Below are positions 4,865 through 5,615 of a DNA stretch of 5,615 nt, piece by piece. Position 1 is the stretch's first letter. Each line of letters starts with the position of its first letter. The translations under genes were made by a program, and so were the position numbers. The notes below the pieces were generated by a model that was not told where the DNA came from, ran no database searches, and was given only the letters and a program-made list of their open reading frames with translations. The stretch is from contig JAHEDN010000209.1 in NCBI GenBank assembly GCA_024641225.1, forward strand, positions 1-5,615. Reading direction: 5' to 3'. The stretch comes from Burkholderiales bacterium. GTDB taxonomy: Bacteria; Pseudomonadota; Gammaproteobacteria; Burkholderiales; Burkholderiaceae_F.

Positions 4865-5615
4865 TCAGTCGCGATAGCCGTTGGGGTTCTGTTGCTGCCA
4901 GCGCCAGCCGTCGGCGCAGGCCTGCTCGATGCTGCGCTCCGCGCGCCAGCCCAGCAGGCGCGCGGCGGCGGAGGGATCGGCCCAGCATTCGGCGATATCG
5001 CCCGGCCGGCGCGCGGTGACCGCGTGTGGAACCGCCTTGCCCGTCGCCGTTTCGAATGCCCGAACCAGTTGCAGCACGCTGACGCCGCGGCCGGTGCCGA
5101 GGTTGATCGCCGTGAACCCGCTCTGGCGCTGCGCGAACTCGAACGCCCGCAGATGCCCGGCCGCGAGGTCGACCACGTGCACGTAGTCGCGCACGCCGGT
5201 GCCGTCCGGCGTCGGCCAGTCGTTGCCGAACACGGAAAGCCGCTCGCGCCGGCCGCCGGCCACCTGGCAGATGAACGGAAACAGGTTGTTCGGGATGTCG
5301 TGCGGATCCTCGCCGATCTCGCCGCTCGGATGCGCCCCGATCGGGTTGAAGTAGCGCAGCGATACGACCGACCAGCGCGCATCGGCGGCGGCCAGGTCGC
5401 GCAGCACCTGCTCGACCATCGCCTTGGTGGCGCCGTACGGGTTGGTGGTGCGGATCGGCGCCTGCTCGGTGATCGGCAGCGCATCGGGCGCACCATAGAC
5501 GGTTGCCGACGAGCTGAACACGAAGCGCCGCACGCCGGCCGCCTGCATCGCCTGCAGCAGCGCCAGCGTGCCGCCGACGTTGTTGTCGTAGTAGGCGAGC
5601 GGCTTCTTGACCGAC
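4865..5615 (-). CDS. galE: UDP-glucose 4-epimerase GalE (5' end outside window)
   Basis: GalE interconverts UDP-galactose and UDP-glucose with tightly bound NAD in the cytoplasm, feeding galactose use or surface polysaccharide synthesis. The visible 249 residues match about residue 89 to the end of the 338-residue E. coli enzyme; the NAD-binding GxxGxxG segment lies beyond the right edge. The first visible residues, SVKKPLAYYDNNVGGT, are already inside the family. The catalytic serine is in SSSATVYG (visible 34-41) and the Tyr-x3-Lys pair is in YGATK (60-64). NNLFPF, VFGNDWPTPDGTGVRDYVHV and the C-terminal NPNGYRD are characteristic. At the position of E. coli Y299, which limits substrate size, this protein has Cys (visible residue 210, codon 4987-4985), as in human GALE. 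It is transcribed towards sspB and is probably a separate unit, perhaps with sugar genes off the right side. Confidence 0.96.
   Translation of the reverse strand, partial: SVKKPLAYYDNNVGGTLALLQAMQAAGVRRFVFSSSATVYGAPDALPITEQAPIRTTNPYGATKAMVEQVLRDLAAADARWSVVSLRYFNPIGAHPSGEIGEDPHDIPNNLFPFICQVAGGRRERLSVFGNDWPTPDGTGVRDYVHVVDLAAGHLRAFEFAQRQSGFTAINLGTGRGVSVLQLVRAFETATGKAVPHAVTARRPGDIAECWADPSAAARLLGWRAERSIEQACADGWRWQQQNPNGYRD

Noticed and set aside
3651..4988. A 445-codon minus-strand frame antisense to sspA, sspB and the end of galE.
   Set aside because: It is Arg/His/Leu-rich, has no domain, and runs across three real genes and two spacers. It is a composition artefact.
4816..5496. A 226-codon minus-strand frame overlapping galE.
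   Set aside because: It is an alternate frame of the certain galE gene, with an Arg/Ser/Pro-dominated composition.

Overview
The window looks like a core chromosomal segment of a high-GC betaproteobacterium. This rests on gene order (mscL divergent from petABC, then sspA-sspB), on a long cytochrome b with extra helices and a PVWY Qo motif, and on an SspA of the CPFS type. These lineage features are recalled from the families, not searched. I cannot name a genus. No mobile element, tRNA, rRNA, CRISPR array or phage gene is visible.

Layout. 15-443 (minus): mscL, a mechanosensitive channel. 444-698: a 255-base divergent region with a candidate promoter for each flanking gene and a small set of related repeats. 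699-3658 (plus): petA, petB and petC, the Rieske protein, cytochrome b and cytochrome c1 of the cytochrome bc1 complex. 3659-3737: a gap with a strong GC-rich inverted repeat. 3738-4823 (plus): sspA and sspB, the stringent starvation pair. 4824-4864: a short convergent spacer with a hairpin. 4865 to the right edge (minus): the C-terminal three quarters of galE, whose 5' end lies outside the window.

How the genes work together. PetA, PetB and PetC make the minimal three-subunit bacterial bc1 complex, which oxidises quinol, reduces a periplasmic c-type cytochrome and pumps protons through the Q cycle. SspA is a glutathione-transferase-fold protein that acts on RNA polymerase in stress and stationary phase. 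SspB is the adaptor that hands ssrA-tagged proteins to ClpXP. MscL is an osmotic safety valve, and GalE supplies UDP-sugars for surface polysaccharide or galactose use. The last two are neighbours, not obvious partners.

I see no sign of a new biological system here; this is well-conserved housekeeping DNA. The points most worth a second look are a cysteine at the substrate-gating position of GalE, an apparently leaderless start for sspB, a 13-codon mini-ORF ending on the sspA start codon, spaced repeats upstream of petA, a slippage-prone 9-bp repeat inside mscL, and lineage-type variations in the bc1 subunits.
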